Source: Nitrospirae bacterium GWF2_44_13 (GTDB taxonomy: Bacteria; Nitrospirota; Thermodesulfovibrionia; Thermodesulfovibrionales; UBA1546). Taken from it: a stretch of DNA of 64,000 nt. The notes below the pieces were generated by a model, which ran no database searches, was not told where the DNA came from, and worked only from the letters and a program-made list of their open reading frames with translations. The DNA is taken from NCBI GenBank assembly GCA_001805105.1, contig MHEE01000002.1, positions 80,476 through 144,475 on the forward strand, in the 5' to 3' direction. Both the position numbers and the translations under genes were made by a program. Shown here piece by piece: positions 1 to 8,326 of this stretch. How positions within the stretch are numbered: position 1 is the stretch's first letter; each line of letters opens with the position of its first letter.

Positions 1-267
1 AAGGACTCCGCTGATTTTGACAAATTGCCTAATAAAGAAAAAGCTGTTTGTTCCATTGACGCTTCACTCAGCCATCTTAAGGATGTCATCCTCACCAGCC
101 GTGACTTTATCAAGATGGCAAACGGGGCCATGATAACATCAGAGAATTTGCCTGAATTACCGGCAGATTCGTATCTGAGGCTTAAAAATCCTGACGGTAA
201 ATTGTTTGCAATAGGCAAGTCAACAGGCTCAGGGATAAAAATAGAGCGGCTGCTGCATATCCTTTAG
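1..267 (+). CDS. truB: tRNA pseudouridine synthase B, C-terminal fragment (5' end outside window)
   Basis: The reading frame is open from base 1 and ends at a TAG, so only the last 88 residues of a longer protein are present. The segment has the layout of the TruB tail: a region that sets up the end of the catalytic domain, then a small PUA-like RNA-binding fold ending in LFAIGKSTGSGIKIERLLHIL-type strands. TruB makes pseudouridine 55 in the T loop of most tRNAs. The catalytic aspartate lies outside the window. It is followed by an untranslated gap of about 125 bp and the pil operon rather than by rpsO, the more usual neighbour. The identification rests on this short tail only, so it is moderately secure. 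Confidence 0.62.
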   Translation, partial: KDSADFDKLPNKEKAVCSIDASLSHLKDVILTSRDFIKMANGAMITSENLPELPADSYLRLKNPDGKLFAIGKSTGSGIKIERLLHIL

Positions 268-357
268 CATTACGATGGAATCGCCAATTCTTAAACCAAT
301 ATATTATAAATTCTGCGAAAGCTTTTGATATATCTGGAAAATTCACATAAAAATAAC

Positions 358-386
358 TTGACAAGTTGCGTATTTTCTGGTATTTA
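358..386 (+). promoter_or_regulatory. Sigma70-type promoter of the pil operon
   Basis: TTGACA at 358-363, a 17-bp spacer and TATTTA at 381-386. The pilM ATG at 394 begins only seven bases after the -10 box and has no Shine-Dalgarno site, so transcription would start at or next to the start codon. No experimental support; the call rests on box match and spacing. Confidence 0.5.
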
Positions 387-393
387 TTAAGTT

Positions 394-1446
394 ATGCTTT
401 TTGGCAGTAAAGGCTCTATAGGTTTAGACATAGGCTCAAGCTATTTCAAGGTAGTGCAGGTCAAAGACACCAAGAGGGGCTACGAGCTTGAACTTTTTGA
501 TACGCTTCCGATTGCGCCTGAGATTATAGTTGATGGCGCCATAATAGACTCGCTCAGGCTGGTAGAAGCCCTCAAGGAACTTACAAGAAAAGCCCGCGTA
601 AGAACAAAAGATGCAGTAATAGGGATCTCAGGGCATGCTTCAGTGATTATAAAGCGGATATCGCTTCATGAGATGTCAGAGGATGAGCTTGCCGAATCAA
701 TAAAATTTGAGGCGGAACAGTATGTCCCGTTTGACATTGAGGATGTGAACCTTGATTTTCAGATACTCGGCCCCAGAGAAGAGCCCGGGCAGATGGACGT
801 TATACTCGTTGCGGTTAAAAAAGACATAATCAATGAATATGTTGCAGTTGTAAAAGAGGCAGGCCTGAATCCGATAATAGTGGACGTAGCTGCCTTTGCT
901 CTTGAAAACATGTATGAAATCAATTACGAGATTGAACCGAACAGGAATGTGGCGCTGGTCAATATCGGGGCGAGCACAATAAATATAACCATCCTTAAGG
1001 GCGGGGTTTCCGTGTTCACAAGAGACAGCTCCCTTGGAAGCAATCTGTACACAGAAGCCATTCAAAAGGAATTCAGCATTACTTATGAAAACGCTGAAAG
1101 ACTTAAAAGGGGAGAGGCCATAGAGGGCGTGTCTCCCGGAGACGCATATTCCGTGGTTATGAATACCTCTGAGGATTTAATCAATGAAATAGGACGCTCG
1201 TTAGATTATTACAAAAGCACCACACTGCATGAAGACATACATGAGGTAATACTGAGCGGAGGAGGAGCGCTTATAAAAGATTTTCCGAGGGTCCTCTCGG
1301 AAAAAATCGGGGTTGAATCAAAAGTGGCAGAGCCGTTTAAAAACATCGCAATACCTAAAAAATTTGATTTTTCATATATACAGGAAATGGCGCCTATTGC
1401 AGCTATTGCCGTAGGGCTTGCGCTAAGGAGGCTTGGGGACAGATGA
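394..1446 (+). CDS. pilM: Type IV pilus inner-membrane platform protein PilM
   Basis: PilM is an actin-like (FtsA-type) ATPase on the cytoplasmic face of the inner membrane. It binds the N-terminal tail of PilN and links the PilNO platform to the pilus motors. The 350-residue length is normal. The nucleotide-binding fold is visible: the phosphate-1 loop GLDIGSSYFKVVQ near residue 10, a second phosphate loop (NIGASTINITIL) near 190, and the adenosine motif SGGGALIKDF near 290. It is the first gene of a tight pilMNOPQ run and overlaps pilN by four bases (ATGA). It has no Shine-Dalgarno sequence, and the promoter sits directly before the ATG. Confidence 0.95.
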   Translation: MLFGSKGSIGLDIGSSYFKVVQVKDTKRGYELELFDTLPIAPEIIVDGAIIDSLRLVEALKELTRKARVRTKDAVIGISGHASVIIKRISLHEMSEDELAESIKFEAEQYVPFDIEDVNLDFQILGPREEPGQMDVILVAVKKDIINEYVAVVKEAGLNPIIVDVAAFALENMYEINYEIEPNRNVALVNIGASTINITILKGGVSVFTRDSSLGSNLYTEAIQKEFSITYENAERLKRGEAIEGVSPGDAYSVVMNTSEDLINEIGRSLDYYKSTTLHEDIHEVILSGGGALIKDFPRVLSEKIGVESKVAEPFKNIAIPKKFDFSYIQEMAPIAAIAVGLALRRLGDR

Positions 1447-1985
1447 TAAGAGTAAACCTCCTGCAAGTAAAGCGCAAGAAAAAACCCAAGGCGGTTCCGG
1501 TATTTATTATCAATAGCGTCCTGTTCACCTTGGCAGCAATCATTGCCTCAGGGTATCTTTTTTACTATTTCAGTTCCCAAATAGCCTCACTACAACAGCA
1601 AAAAAAGGCTAACGAAGCAACAATAGCGGACCTGAAAAACAAGATAAAGGAAGTGGAAAACTATGAATCACAGAAACAAACGCTTGAAAAGAGAACAGGC
1701 ATAATAGAACAGCTTAAAAAGAATCAAAGCCTCCCCGTAAAAATACTTTCGGAGATGGGCAATGTGCTGCCAAACGGCGTCTGGCTTCAGTCCATGTCTA
1801 TAACAGGCAATGAAATAAAGATAAGCGGAACAGGTTTTACAAATGAGGACGTGGTTAACTATGAAAAGAATCTTAGAAAGTCTCCTCTTTTTACCGACGT
1901 AACCCTTCATGGCACACAAAAGTCAGCCGCAGGCAAGGTAGTAACTTATCAATTTAATATAACGTGCAAGGTGAAGGCAGGATAA
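1443..1985 (+). CDS. pilN: Type IV pilus assembly protein PilN
   Basis: PilN is a bitopic inner-membrane protein that pairs with PilO and holds PilM through its cytoplasmic tail. The sequence begins with the conserved IRVNLL motif that docks into PilM, followed by a basic stretch, one membrane span at about residues 20-43 and a long periplasmic coiled coil. A ferredoxin-like C-terminal domain (from about residue 100) follows. A strong AAGGAGG lies upstream of the ATG, and the start overlaps the pilM stop. The length of 180 residues is typical. Sequence similarity in this family is low, so the call relies partly on gene order, which is unambiguous here. Confidence 0.93.
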   Translation: MIRVNLLQVKRKKKPKAVPVFIINSVLFTLAAIIASGYLFYYFSSQIASLQQQKKANEATIADLKNKIKEVENYESQKQTLEKRTGIIEQLKKNQSLPVKILSEMGNVLPNGVWLQSMSITGNEIKISGTGFTNEDVVNYEKNLRKSPLFTDVTLHGTQKSAAGKVVTYQFNITCKVKAG

Positions 1986-1986
1986 C

Positions 1987-2580
1987 GTGGATCTCAAGTT
2001 TAATATAAAATTTGATATAAAAAAGGTGCCCAAAGGCGCAAGAATAGCCATTGCTGTTGCGCCGGCAGTAATTATCGCAATACTGTTTGTCGTGCTTGTG
2101 TATATGCCTAAGACAAAGGAAATCAAAAAACTGAATGCTGATATATCCAAGCAGGAAAACGAGATAGCCACAAATAAAACAAAAGCGGCAAAACTGGATA
2201 TTCTTAAGGTAGAAAATGACAAGCTCACTAAAAAACTCAAGGAGCTACAGGAAAAACTTCCTGAAGAAGAAGGCATTTCTACGCTTATTCAGCAACTGTC
2301 CGAGAAAGCTTTAAGGGCGGATATAGATATATTGACATGGAAACCTGAGGCAAAAAAAGCACATCCAAGCGGCATTGTTGAGGAAATCCCATTTTCCTTA
2401 ACCCTTGCCGGAACTTATCACAACCTTGGCTCCTTCTTCAGCAGCCTGACAACATTAAACAGAATTGTCAATCTGTCTGACATACAGCTAAGGGATCCTA
2501 AGGCGAAAAAAGAAGAAGCGTCATTAAACATCTCGCTAAAGGCGTCAACTTTTTCGGCAGTGAAAGAGAAGGGCAAATGA
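1987..2580 (+). CDS. pilO: Type IV pilus assembly protein PilO
   Basis: PilO forms the heterodimer with PilN in the inner membrane and contacts PilP, aligning the platform with the outer-membrane secretin. The 197-residue protein has a short cytoplasmic tail, one membrane span at about residues 22-42, a Lys/Glu-rich periplasmic coiled coil (about 45-90) and a C-terminal ferredoxin-like domain with the typical PFSLTLAGTYHNLGSFF segment near residue 140. Translation starts at a GTG one base after the pilN stop. It overlaps pilP by four bases. Translational coupling across pilMNOPQ is therefore likely. Confidence 0.94.
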   Translation: MDLKFNIKFDIKKVPKGARIAIAVAPAVIIAILFVVLVYMPKTKEIKKLNADISKQENEIATNKTKAAKLDILKVENDKLTKKLKELQEKLPEEEGISTLIQQLSEKALRADIDILTWKPEAKKAHPSGIVEEIPFSLTLAGTYHNLGSFFSSLTTLNRIVNLSDIQLRDPKAKKEEASLNISLKASTFSAVKEKGK

Positions 2581-3095
2581 TACTGAAGCAAAAAAACAGT
2601 CTCTTTATTTTTATCCTCATCCTCACATCACTTTTCTTTCTGGGGGCGTGTGATAAAAAAGCTGCCACTTCCAAGGCAGCGCCTGCAAAAACCACACAGG
2701 AGACTGCTCTCCAGAGCGCTGACGCAAAAGGGACTAAAGCAACGGAAGAAGTAACCACTTACGATAAAAGGGGGAAAAGAGACCCGTTTGTTTCTCTCGT
2801 TGTAACTGCGGTAGAAAAACCCAAGAAGGGGCAGACCCCTCTTGAAAATTATGACGTCAGCGCAATCAAAATTTTGGGCATTGTATGGACTGAGAAGGGT
2901 AATTTTGCAGAGATAGTCTTGCCTGATGGAAAGGCGTATACTTTAAGAGAAGGCATGACTATCGGGATACACGAAGGGAAAATCCAAAAGATAAACAAGA
3001 ATCATATCGTTATCATAGAAAGAATAAAAGATTACAGGGGACAACTTAAATCAAAAGAAACAATTTTGAAACTCCGCGAAGGGGAGGAAGAATGA
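2577..3095 (+). CDS. pilP: Type IV pilus assembly lipoprotein PilP
   Basis: PilP is an inner-membrane lipoprotein that bridges PilNO to the N-domains of the PilQ secretin. A lipoprotein signal peptide ends in FFLGAC (lipidated cysteine at residue 25), followed by a low-complexity Ala/Lys/Thr linker. The folded domain begins at RGKRDPFV, the family signature, and continues into a beta-sandwich (VSAIKILGIVW, PDGKAYTLREGMTIG, IVIIERIKD). The length of 172 residues is normal. It overlaps the preceding and following genes by four bases each and has a good ribosome-binding site (GAAGGG). Confidence 0.94.
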   Translation: MILKQKNSLFIFILILTSLFFLGACDKKAATSKAAPAKTTQETALQSADAKGTKATEEVTTYDKRGKRDPFVSLVVTAVEKPKKGQTPLENYDVSAIKILGIVWTEKGNFAEIVLPDGKAYTLREGMTIGIHEGKIQKINKNHIVIIERIKDYRGQLKSKETILKLREGEEE

Positions 3096-5350
3096 GACAA
3101 AAATTAAAAACCGGAAATCAGAAAACAGAAAACAGAAAAAAATGCGCAGCGGCATCTTCTCTGCCGACCGTCATATGTACCTTCTTGTTGGCAGCTCTAA
3201 TGCTCGCCTCAGGATGCGCAACTACAACCGGCATACAGGAAGAAAGGCAAATCGCCACGCTGACTGCGATAGACATCACCGACAATACGCTTAATATCAA
3301 TGCGGACAAGCCATTCAAATATACAATATACAAGCCTTCCGACCCGTATAAAGCAATTGTGGAGCTTCCGGATGTGAAGCTTGGCATTGCTGCAGGCAAA
3401 ATCAAATCAGAGAAAGCCGGGATAACAGAGATTGTGCCGTCTCAAACAGATGAGCCGCCTTTAACCAAGCTTGAGATACTCCTTTCTTCTCCTGCCGGTA
3501 TCGTGCCTGCCTACAAGGGAACCCTGTTGACACTCAACATTATTAATCTGGAAGAAGAACTTAAAGCAAAAACAACTGAAAAAGCGGCTGAAACGCCAAA
3601 GGCAGAGGAAACCAATATCGCAGCAGAGAAAATAGAGGATGCCTTTAAAGAAACTAAACTCGTAGAAATTGCAAAACCGGAAGAAAAACCAAAGACAGCA
3701 GAAAAAGAAGAACCGGCATTGCCAAAAGCAGCTGCGCCAAAAGAACTTCCGCCTGCAACATCAATTGTAAAAGTAACTATTGAAAAGGAACAGGATGTCC
3801 TGAAGCTGACAATAAAAGGCAACGGCTCTCTGAACCCTAATGTTTTTGAACTTGACAACCGTACAGTTTTAGACATGCCTAATGTCACACTTGAAGCTCC
3901 ATTGCCCAAAGCGCAGTCGCCGCTTAAAGGCATCAGAGCAGGAAAATATAAAGACAAAACAAGAATTGTGCTTGATATGAAAGAAAAAACAAGCTTTGCT
4001 GTCACCTCAATAGAGGATTCTGTGATAGTCTCATTCCAGCTCCCTGAAAAGGAAAAATACACTGCAAAAGCGGAAAAGAAGGCTGAGACAGTCCCGAGCA
4101 TCTCGGGAGAGCCTGAAAAACCTGTTGAAGGCAAATATAAAGGCCAAAAAATCTCTCTTGATTTTCAGGATGCAGACATTGGGCCGATATTCAGGCTATT
4201 GGCCGACATAAGCGGATACAACTTTGTAATTGACCCTTCTGTAAAGGGTAAAATTACGCTGAAACTTATGAATGTACCGTGGGATCAGGCGCTTGACATA
4301 ATACTGCAGACCTTCGGACTTGGGAAATCCGTGGAAGGCAACATAGTATGGATTGCTCCTGTCAGCATGTTCGCCAAGATGTCAGACGAAAAAACAAAGG
4401 CAAAAGATGTAGAAGAAAAAGCAGAAGAACTTATGCAGGAAATAATACGTATAAATTATGCCACTTCCAGTGAGATTAGCGGCGCTATTGATAAAGGCAA
4501 ACTGCTCAGCTCACGGGGCGCTGTGACAATAGACAACAGGATGAACACTCTTATCATAAAGGATACGCAGAAGAGCATTAACAAAATAAAAGAGCTTGTA
4601 AAGATAATGGATGTTGCAAAATCGCAAGTTATGATAGAGGCAAAGATAGTAGAGGTAGGCAGCAATTACAGTGAATCAATGGGGATAAGATGGGGAGGAA
4701 ATCTTGGAAGCGCGAGTCCTCGTGTCGGCTTCGGCAATATTGACATTAATAGCGGGACCTTTTCTGTGAATACTCCTATAGTGACTGCCGGATCCGCTAC
4801 CACAAATGCTGGCGGCGTCTTAGGATTAAGCTTAGGAAGCGCAAGCACTGTGCAGGTGAACCTGTCACTCTCTGCCCTGGAATCAGTCGGTAAATCAAGG
4901 AGGCTGTCTAACCCCAAAATAATGACAATGGACAATGAAGCCGCCACTATTCAGCAGGGCGTAAGCATCCCTGTTCAGACTGTCAGCGCTGAAGGGACCA
5001 AGACAGAATATGTAAACGCAACCTTAAGCCTTGGAGTCACACCAAGGATTACGCCTGACGGCTATGTCCAGTTAAAGATAAATGCAACAAACAATGCTCT
5101 TGGTATTCTCACACCGCAGGGTTATGCGATTGAGACAAAGAGCGTAAACACTCAAGCTCTCGTAAAGAACGGCGACACTTTAGTCATCGGCGGAATTTAT
5201 ACAACAAACACATCAGAGGGTGAAGAGGGGATACCGCTTCTGAGGAGTATACCTCTTCTGGGTTGGCTGTTTAAGACAAAGACACAGACAGGGCCTAATG
5301 TTACAGAACTGCTTATATTCATAACTCCAACAATTGTAACTAAGCCGTAA
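3092..5350 (+). CDS. pilQ: Type IV pilus secretin PilQ
   Basis: PilQ forms the outer-membrane gated ring through which the pilus emerges. Domains in order: signal peptide with a lipobox-like LASGC (Cys42), an AMIN peptidoglycan-binding domain (about 55-130), a low-complexity Glu/Lys/Ala linker, a second AMIN-like domain (about 225-315), the secretin STN/N0 domain (ISLDFQDADIGPIF, about 350-420), an N1 domain (about 440-505) and the secretin core (about 525-750) ending in the conserved LLIFITPTIV. Two oddities are visible. The first 18 residues before the signal peptide are encoded by an array of 7-bp repeats. The linker before STN also contains a short palindrome. The ATG has a strong GGGGAGGAAG upstream. 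Confidence 0.95.
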   Translation: MRQKLKTGNQKTENRKKCAAASSLPTVICTFLLAALMLASGCATTTGIQEERQIATLTAIDITDNTLNINADKPFKYTIYKPSDPYKAIVELPDVKLGIAAGKIKSEKAGITEIVPSQTDEPPLTKLEILLSSPAGIVPAYKGTLLTLNIINLEEELKAKTTEKAAETPKAEETNIAAEKIEDAFKETKLVEIAKPEEKPKTAEKEEPALPKAAAPKELPPATSIVKVTIEKEQDVLKLTIKGNGSLNPNVFELDNRTVLDMPNVTLEAPLPKAQSPLKGIRAGKYKDKTRIVLDMKEKTSFAVTSIEDSVIVSFQLPEKEKYTAKAEKKAETVPSISGEPEKPVEGKYKGQKISLDFQDADIGPIFRLLADISGYNFVIDPSVKGKITLKLMNVPWDQALDIILQTFGLGKSVEGNIVWIAPVSMFAKMSDEKTKAKDVEEKAEELMQEIIRINYATSSEISGAIDKGKLLSSRGAVTIDNRMNTLIIKDTQKSINKIKELVKIMDVAKSQVMIEAKIVEVGSNYSESMGIRWGGNLGSASPRVGFGNIDINSGTFSVNTPIVTAGSATTNAGGVLGLSLGSASTVQVNLSLSALESVGKSRRLSNPKIMTMDNEAATIQQGVSIPVQTVSAEGTKTEYVNATLSLGVTPRITPDGYVQLKINATNNALGILTPQGYAIETKSVNTQALVKNGDTLVIGGIYTTNTSEGEEGIPLLRSIPLLGWLFKTKTQTGPNVTELLIFITPTIVTKP
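3107..3141 (+). repeat. Heptamer array in the pilQ 5' coding region
   Basis: Five consecutive 7-bp units with phase kept: AAAACCG, GAAATCA, GAAAACA twice, GAAAAAA. They encode the very basic KTGNQKTENRKK segment preceding the signal peptide. The unit length and degeneracy match the other arrays in the window. Confidence 0.6.
4092..4108 (+). repeat. Short palindrome inside pilQ
   Basis: A perfect 7-bp inverted repeat, TCCCGAG / CTCGGGA, around a 3-base loop. It encodes the linker residues PSISGEP before the STN domain. Nearly the same element (CAGTCCCGAG-N3-CTCGGG) recurs at 23525-23541. Confidence 0.5.
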
Positions 5351-5364
5351 GGATTTATTCTGCA

Positions 5365-6576
5365 ATGGCTATCAGATACCTTACGTCAGGAGAATCGCAC
5401 GGCAAAGCCCTTATAGGAATTCTTGAGGGCATTCCCTCAGGGCTTCCTGTTTCTTCCGGCGACATTGACAGAGACCTCAGAAGAAGACAGGGAGGCCACG
5501 GCCGCGGCGGAAGAATGAAGATAGAGGCTGACCGCGCACAAATACTGTCAGGCATCCGCTTTGGCAAAACAATCGGCTCTCCGATAGCCCTCCTCATAGA
5601 AAATAACGATTGGCAGAACTGGCAGGACATAATGAGTGCAGAGCTGAAACTGAAGGGTTCAGATTCAAAAACCGTTGCCAGTCCGCGCCCTGGGCATGCC
5701 GACCTTGCCGGCGCAGTTAAATATGACACGCACGATATGAGGAATATCCTTGAGCGCTCAAGCGCAAGAGAAACGGCAATGAGGGTCGCTCTTGGAGCAA
5801 TAGCAAAGAGATTTCTATCCGAATTCGGCATCAGGATAGGCAGTTATGTTGTCGGGATTGGCAGAGTTCAAAGTTCATCCCCAATAGGTCGGGACAAAGT
5901 TAAAAGTTCAGAAAACGAACTTTTAGAATTGTTTAAAATCGCTGAAATATCTCCTGTGAGATGTCCCGATAAAATCTCATCGAAAAAAATGGTTCAACTA
6001 ATAGACAAGGCTTTAAAAGAAGGGAATTCTCTTGGCGGAATCTTCGAGGTCTTTGCAGCAGGCGTTCCTGTCGGCCTCGGCAGCCATATACAGTGGGACA
6101 GACGGCTTGATGGAAAACTTGCTCAAGCATTGATGTCTATTCAGGCTATTAAGGGGGTTGAAATCGGCATGGGCTTTGAAATGAGCAGAAAATCAGGCTC
6201 AGAAGTAATGGATGAGATATTTTACAGAAATTCAAAATTCAAAATTCAAAATTCAAAATTTTATCACAAGACAAATAATGCCGGCGGTATTGAGGGCGGA
6301 ATGACAAACGGGATGCCGATAATAATAAGGGCGGCAATGAAACCAATACCTACTTTAAGAAAACCGCTTCACTCGGTTGACATTAATACAAAGAAGCCTG
6401 TCAAAGCTGCTTACGAACGTTCTGATATATGTGCTGTGCCTGCTGCAGGCGTTGTAGGCGAGGCGATGACAGCTCTTGTTATAGCAGGCGCATTCCTTGA
6501 AAAATTCGGCGGCGACAGCATGGTCGAAGTAAAAAGGAATTACAACTCCTATCTAAACTATCTTTCCAAATTCTGA
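5365..6576 (+). CDS. aroC: Chorismate synthase
   Basis: AroC catalyses the last shikimate step, 5-enolpyruvylshikimate-3-phosphate to chorismate, using reduced FMN. Signatures are present: TSGESHGKALIGILEG at the N terminus, RRRQGGHGRGGRMKIE (about 36-50), RPGHADLAG (about 110), the ARETAMRVALGAIAKRFL helix, and NNAGGIEGGMTNG near residue 310. At 403 residues it is slightly long. Two surface loops are expanded by short repeats: one after IGRVQ (about 168-185) and one before TNNAGGIEGG (about 287-298, NSKFKIQ repeated). Both keep the frame and leave catalytic motifs intact. It starts 14 bp after pilQ and leads the aroC-aroK-aroB group. Confidence 0.96.
   Translation: MAIRYLTSGESHGKALIGILEGIPSGLPVSSGDIDRDLRRRQGGHGRGGRMKIEADRAQILSGIRFGKTIGSPIALLIENNDWQNWQDIMSAELKLKGSDSKTVASPRPGHADLAGAVKYDTHDMRNILERSSARETAMRVALGAIAKRFLSEFGIRIGSYVVGIGRVQSSSPIGRDKVKSSENELLELFKIAEISPVRCPDKISSKKMVQLIDKALKEGNSLGGIFEVFAAGVPVGLGSHIQWDRRLDGKLAQALMSIQAIKGVEIGMGFEMSRKSGSEVMDEIFYRNSKFKIQNSKFYHKTNNAGGIEGGMTNGMPIIIRAAMKPIPTLRKPLHSVDINTKKPVKAAYERSDICAVPAAGVVGEAMTALVIAGAFLEKFGGDSMVEVKRNYNSYLNYLSKF
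5865..5916 (+). repeat. Heptamer clusters flanking a partial palindrome, inside aroC
   Basis: AGTTCAA and AGTTCAT at 5865-5878, then a CCCC...GGTCGGGAC stretch, then AAAGTTA, AAAGTTC and AGAAAAC at 5896-5916. The DNA encodes the extra residues SSSPIGRDKVKSSE, absent from typical AroC between the IGGVQ-like strand and the SPVRCPD motif. Confidence 0.5.
6224..6258 (+). repeat. Tandem TTCAAAA heptamers inside aroC
   Basis: One ACAGAAA unit followed by four exact copies of TTCAAAA (6231-6258). Translated in frame they give the repeated NSKFKIQ in the loop preceding TNNAGGIEGG. The same unit occurs, on the other strand, in the hemD half of the gene at 21609-23162. Confidence 0.75.
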
Positions 6577-6641
6577 ACCTATCATAAGCTTTATGTCTGC
6601 TTGTTGTTTGTTGCTATTCAATTGACATAATCTCAAATATA

Positions 6642-7166
6642 ATGAAAAATATCGGCATGAAAAATATTGTGCTGACCGGCTTTATGGGAACCGGAAAATC
6701 CGAAGTGAGCAAAGAGCTTTCAAAAGTTCTCGGCTGGAAGGTCATAGATGTTGACACAGAGATAGAAAAATCTCAGAGGATAAAAATAACCGGGATATTT
6801 AAGCAGTTCGGAGAGCAGGGGTTCAGGGACCTTGAAACGGAGATGATAAAAAAACTTTCTAAAAACAAAAATGTTATTATCTCAACAGGAGGAGGCGCTG
6901 TCTTAAGGCATGAGAATATGGATGCCTTGAGAGAAAATGGAGTAATAATCTGCCTTACAGCCGCACCTGAGACCATACTGAAACGGACAAGCAACAATAA
7001 CGACAGGCCATTGCTTCAGGTGGAAGAGCCTTTAAAGAAAATTAGGGAGCTTCTTGAATTCAGAATGCCTTATTATGAAAAAGCGGATATAATGATAGAT
7101 ACAGAGAACAAGACACCTCTTGAGATTGCAGAGGAAATAATAAAATTAGTTAAGAATGTTGGATAA
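6642..7166 (+). CDS. aroK: Shikimate kinase
   Basis: This enzyme phosphorylates shikimate at the 3-hydroxyl using ATP. The Walker A loop GFMGTGKSEVSKEL, the shikimate-binding DVDTEIEKSQ and GFRDLE motifs, the STGGGAV loop and the lid arginine in NNNDRPLL are all present. The length of 174 residues is standard. Two in-frame ATGs, five codons apart, precede duplicated MKNI words. The second, at 6657, gives the more usual N terminus MKNIVLTGFMGTGKS and lies 35 bp after a TTGACA (6622-6627), so it may be the true, leaderless start. No Shine-Dalgarno site is visible for either. It overlaps aroB by 11 bases. Confidence 0.95.
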   Translation: MKNIGMKNIVLTGFMGTGKSEVSKELSKVLGWKVIDVDTEIEKSQRIKITGIFKQFGEQGFRDLETEMIKKLSKNKNVIISTGGGAVLRHENMDALRENGVIICLTAAPETILKRTSNNNDRPLLQVEEPLKKIRELLEFRMPYYEKADIMIDTENKTPLEIAEEIIKLVKNVG

Positions 7167-8268
7167 TGCATCTGAGGATGTTAAAGTGAAAAAGATAAGA
7201 GTTAACCTTGGAGAAAGAAGCTACGGCATCTGCATAGGAAGCAAGATTCTCGAAAAAATTGGGTCTAAGATGAAATCTTTAAGCTCAAGCCCAAAAATCG
7301 CAATCATAAGCAATCCGGCCGTATATAAGCTTTACGGCAAAAAAGTTCTGAATTCCATGAGGTCGTCAGGATTTGACGCCATCCCTGTGATAATTCCTGA
7401 CGGTGAAAAATACAAGGACATAAGCATAGTTCAGAAGATTTACGGCGAACTTCTCAAACACAGGCTTGACAGAAAGTCCGCTCTCATAGCTCTTGGCGGA
7501 GGAGTCATCGGAGACATAACAGGCTTTGTGGCTTCAACATACATGAGGGGAATTGATTATATACAGATTCCGACAACACTGCTTGCTCAGGTTGACAGTT
7601 CAGTGGGAGGGAAGACAGGCGTCAATCACAAGCTCGGCAAAAACATGATAGGCACATTCTACCAGCCTAAACTAGTGTGGATAGATATTGATACATTGAA
7701 AACCCTTCCTCAGAAAGAATTGCTTGCGGGGCTTGCCGAAGTAATCAAATACGGCGTGATATGGGACGCAAAGCTGTTTGAGTTTTTAGAGAATAACAGA
7801 GACAAAATTCTGAGGCTTGACAAAAAGTCATTAACTCACATTATCAAACGCTCCTGCGAAATTAAGGCAGAGGTCGTTTCAAAAGATGAAAGAGAAGCGG
7901 GCCTCCGCGCAATCCTCAATTACGGGCATACGATAGGCCATGCAATAGAAACCGCCACAGGATATAAAAAATATCTTCACGGTGAGGCCCTCGCCATCGG
8001 AATGCACATTGAGGCAAGACTGGCAGAAAGGCTTGGCATCGTCAGTGAAAAATCAGTCCGGAAGATAAAATCCCTTACAGATTCTTACTGCCTGCCTTCA
8101 GAGATGCCATCAAAAATTGATGTGAATTCTCTTCTTGCCTCTATGCAGCTTGATAAAAAAGCAGTTGCAGGAGAGTTGAAGTTTATACTGCCCGAGCGAA
8201 TTGGAAAGGTGAGAATCCAGAAGGGGATTAAGGAAAGCCTAATAAGAGAGGCCTTAAAGACAAACTGA
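7156..8268 (+). CDS. aroB: 3-dehydroquinate synthase
   Basis: AroB cyclises DAHP to 3-dehydroquinate with NAD and a divalent metal, step two of the shikimate pathway. The NAD-binding GGGVIGDITGFVAST, the QIPTTLLAQVDSSVGGKTGVN signature and the metal-binding Glu/His set (AEVIKYG; NYGHTIGHAIE; HGEALAIGM) are intact. At 370 residues it is normal. The first ATG overlaps aroK; a second candidate, GTG at 7186 (VKKIRVNLGERSYGI), better matches the usual start. It ends upstream of a clear terminator and completes the pil-aro block. Confidence 0.96.
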   Translation: MLDNASEDVKVKKIRVNLGERSYGICIGSKILEKIGSKMKSLSSSPKIAIISNPAVYKLYGKKVLNSMRSSGFDAIPVIIPDGEKYKDISIVQKIYGELLKHRLDRKSALIALGGGVIGDITGFVASTYMRGIDYIQIPTTLLAQVDSSVGGKTGVNHKLGKNMIGTFYQPKLVWIDIDTLKTLPQKELLAGLAEVIKYGVIWDAKLFEFLENNRDKILRLDKKSLTHIIKRSCEIKAEVVSKDEREAGLRAILNYGHTIGHAIETATGYKKYLHGEALAIGMHIEARLAERLGIVSEKSVRKIKSLTDSYCLPSEMPSKIDVNSLLASMQLDKKAVAGELKFILPERIGKVRIQKGIKESLIREALKTN

Positions 8269-8282
8269 GGACTTTTCATTTA

Positions 8283-8323
8283 CCCTGTTAGAAAGTCAAA
8301 GATTTTCTAACAGGGTTTACTTT
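8283..8323 (+). terminator. Rho-independent terminator after aroB
   Basis: A perfect 12-bp stem (CCCTGTTAGAAA at 8283-8294 with its complement at 8304-8315), a 9-base loop and a T-rich tail (TTTACTTTTT). It serves the + strand. On the - strand the bases after the stem are not T-rich, so it would not be a good terminator for selB, whose stop lies just beside it. Confidence 0.88.
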
Positions 8324-8326
8324 TTC

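Noticed and set aside
3511..4134. Long antisense frame opposite pilQ (207 codons)
   Set aside because: It is a mirror of the Lys/Glu/Ala-rich coding strand, Ser/Val-rich and without ribosome site; a shadow frame.
6622..6643. TTGACA followed closely by TATAAT before aroK
   Set aside because: Only 10 bp separate the boxes and TATAAT overlaps the first ATG; that pair cannot be a normal promoter. The TTGACA is considered with a later -10 instead.
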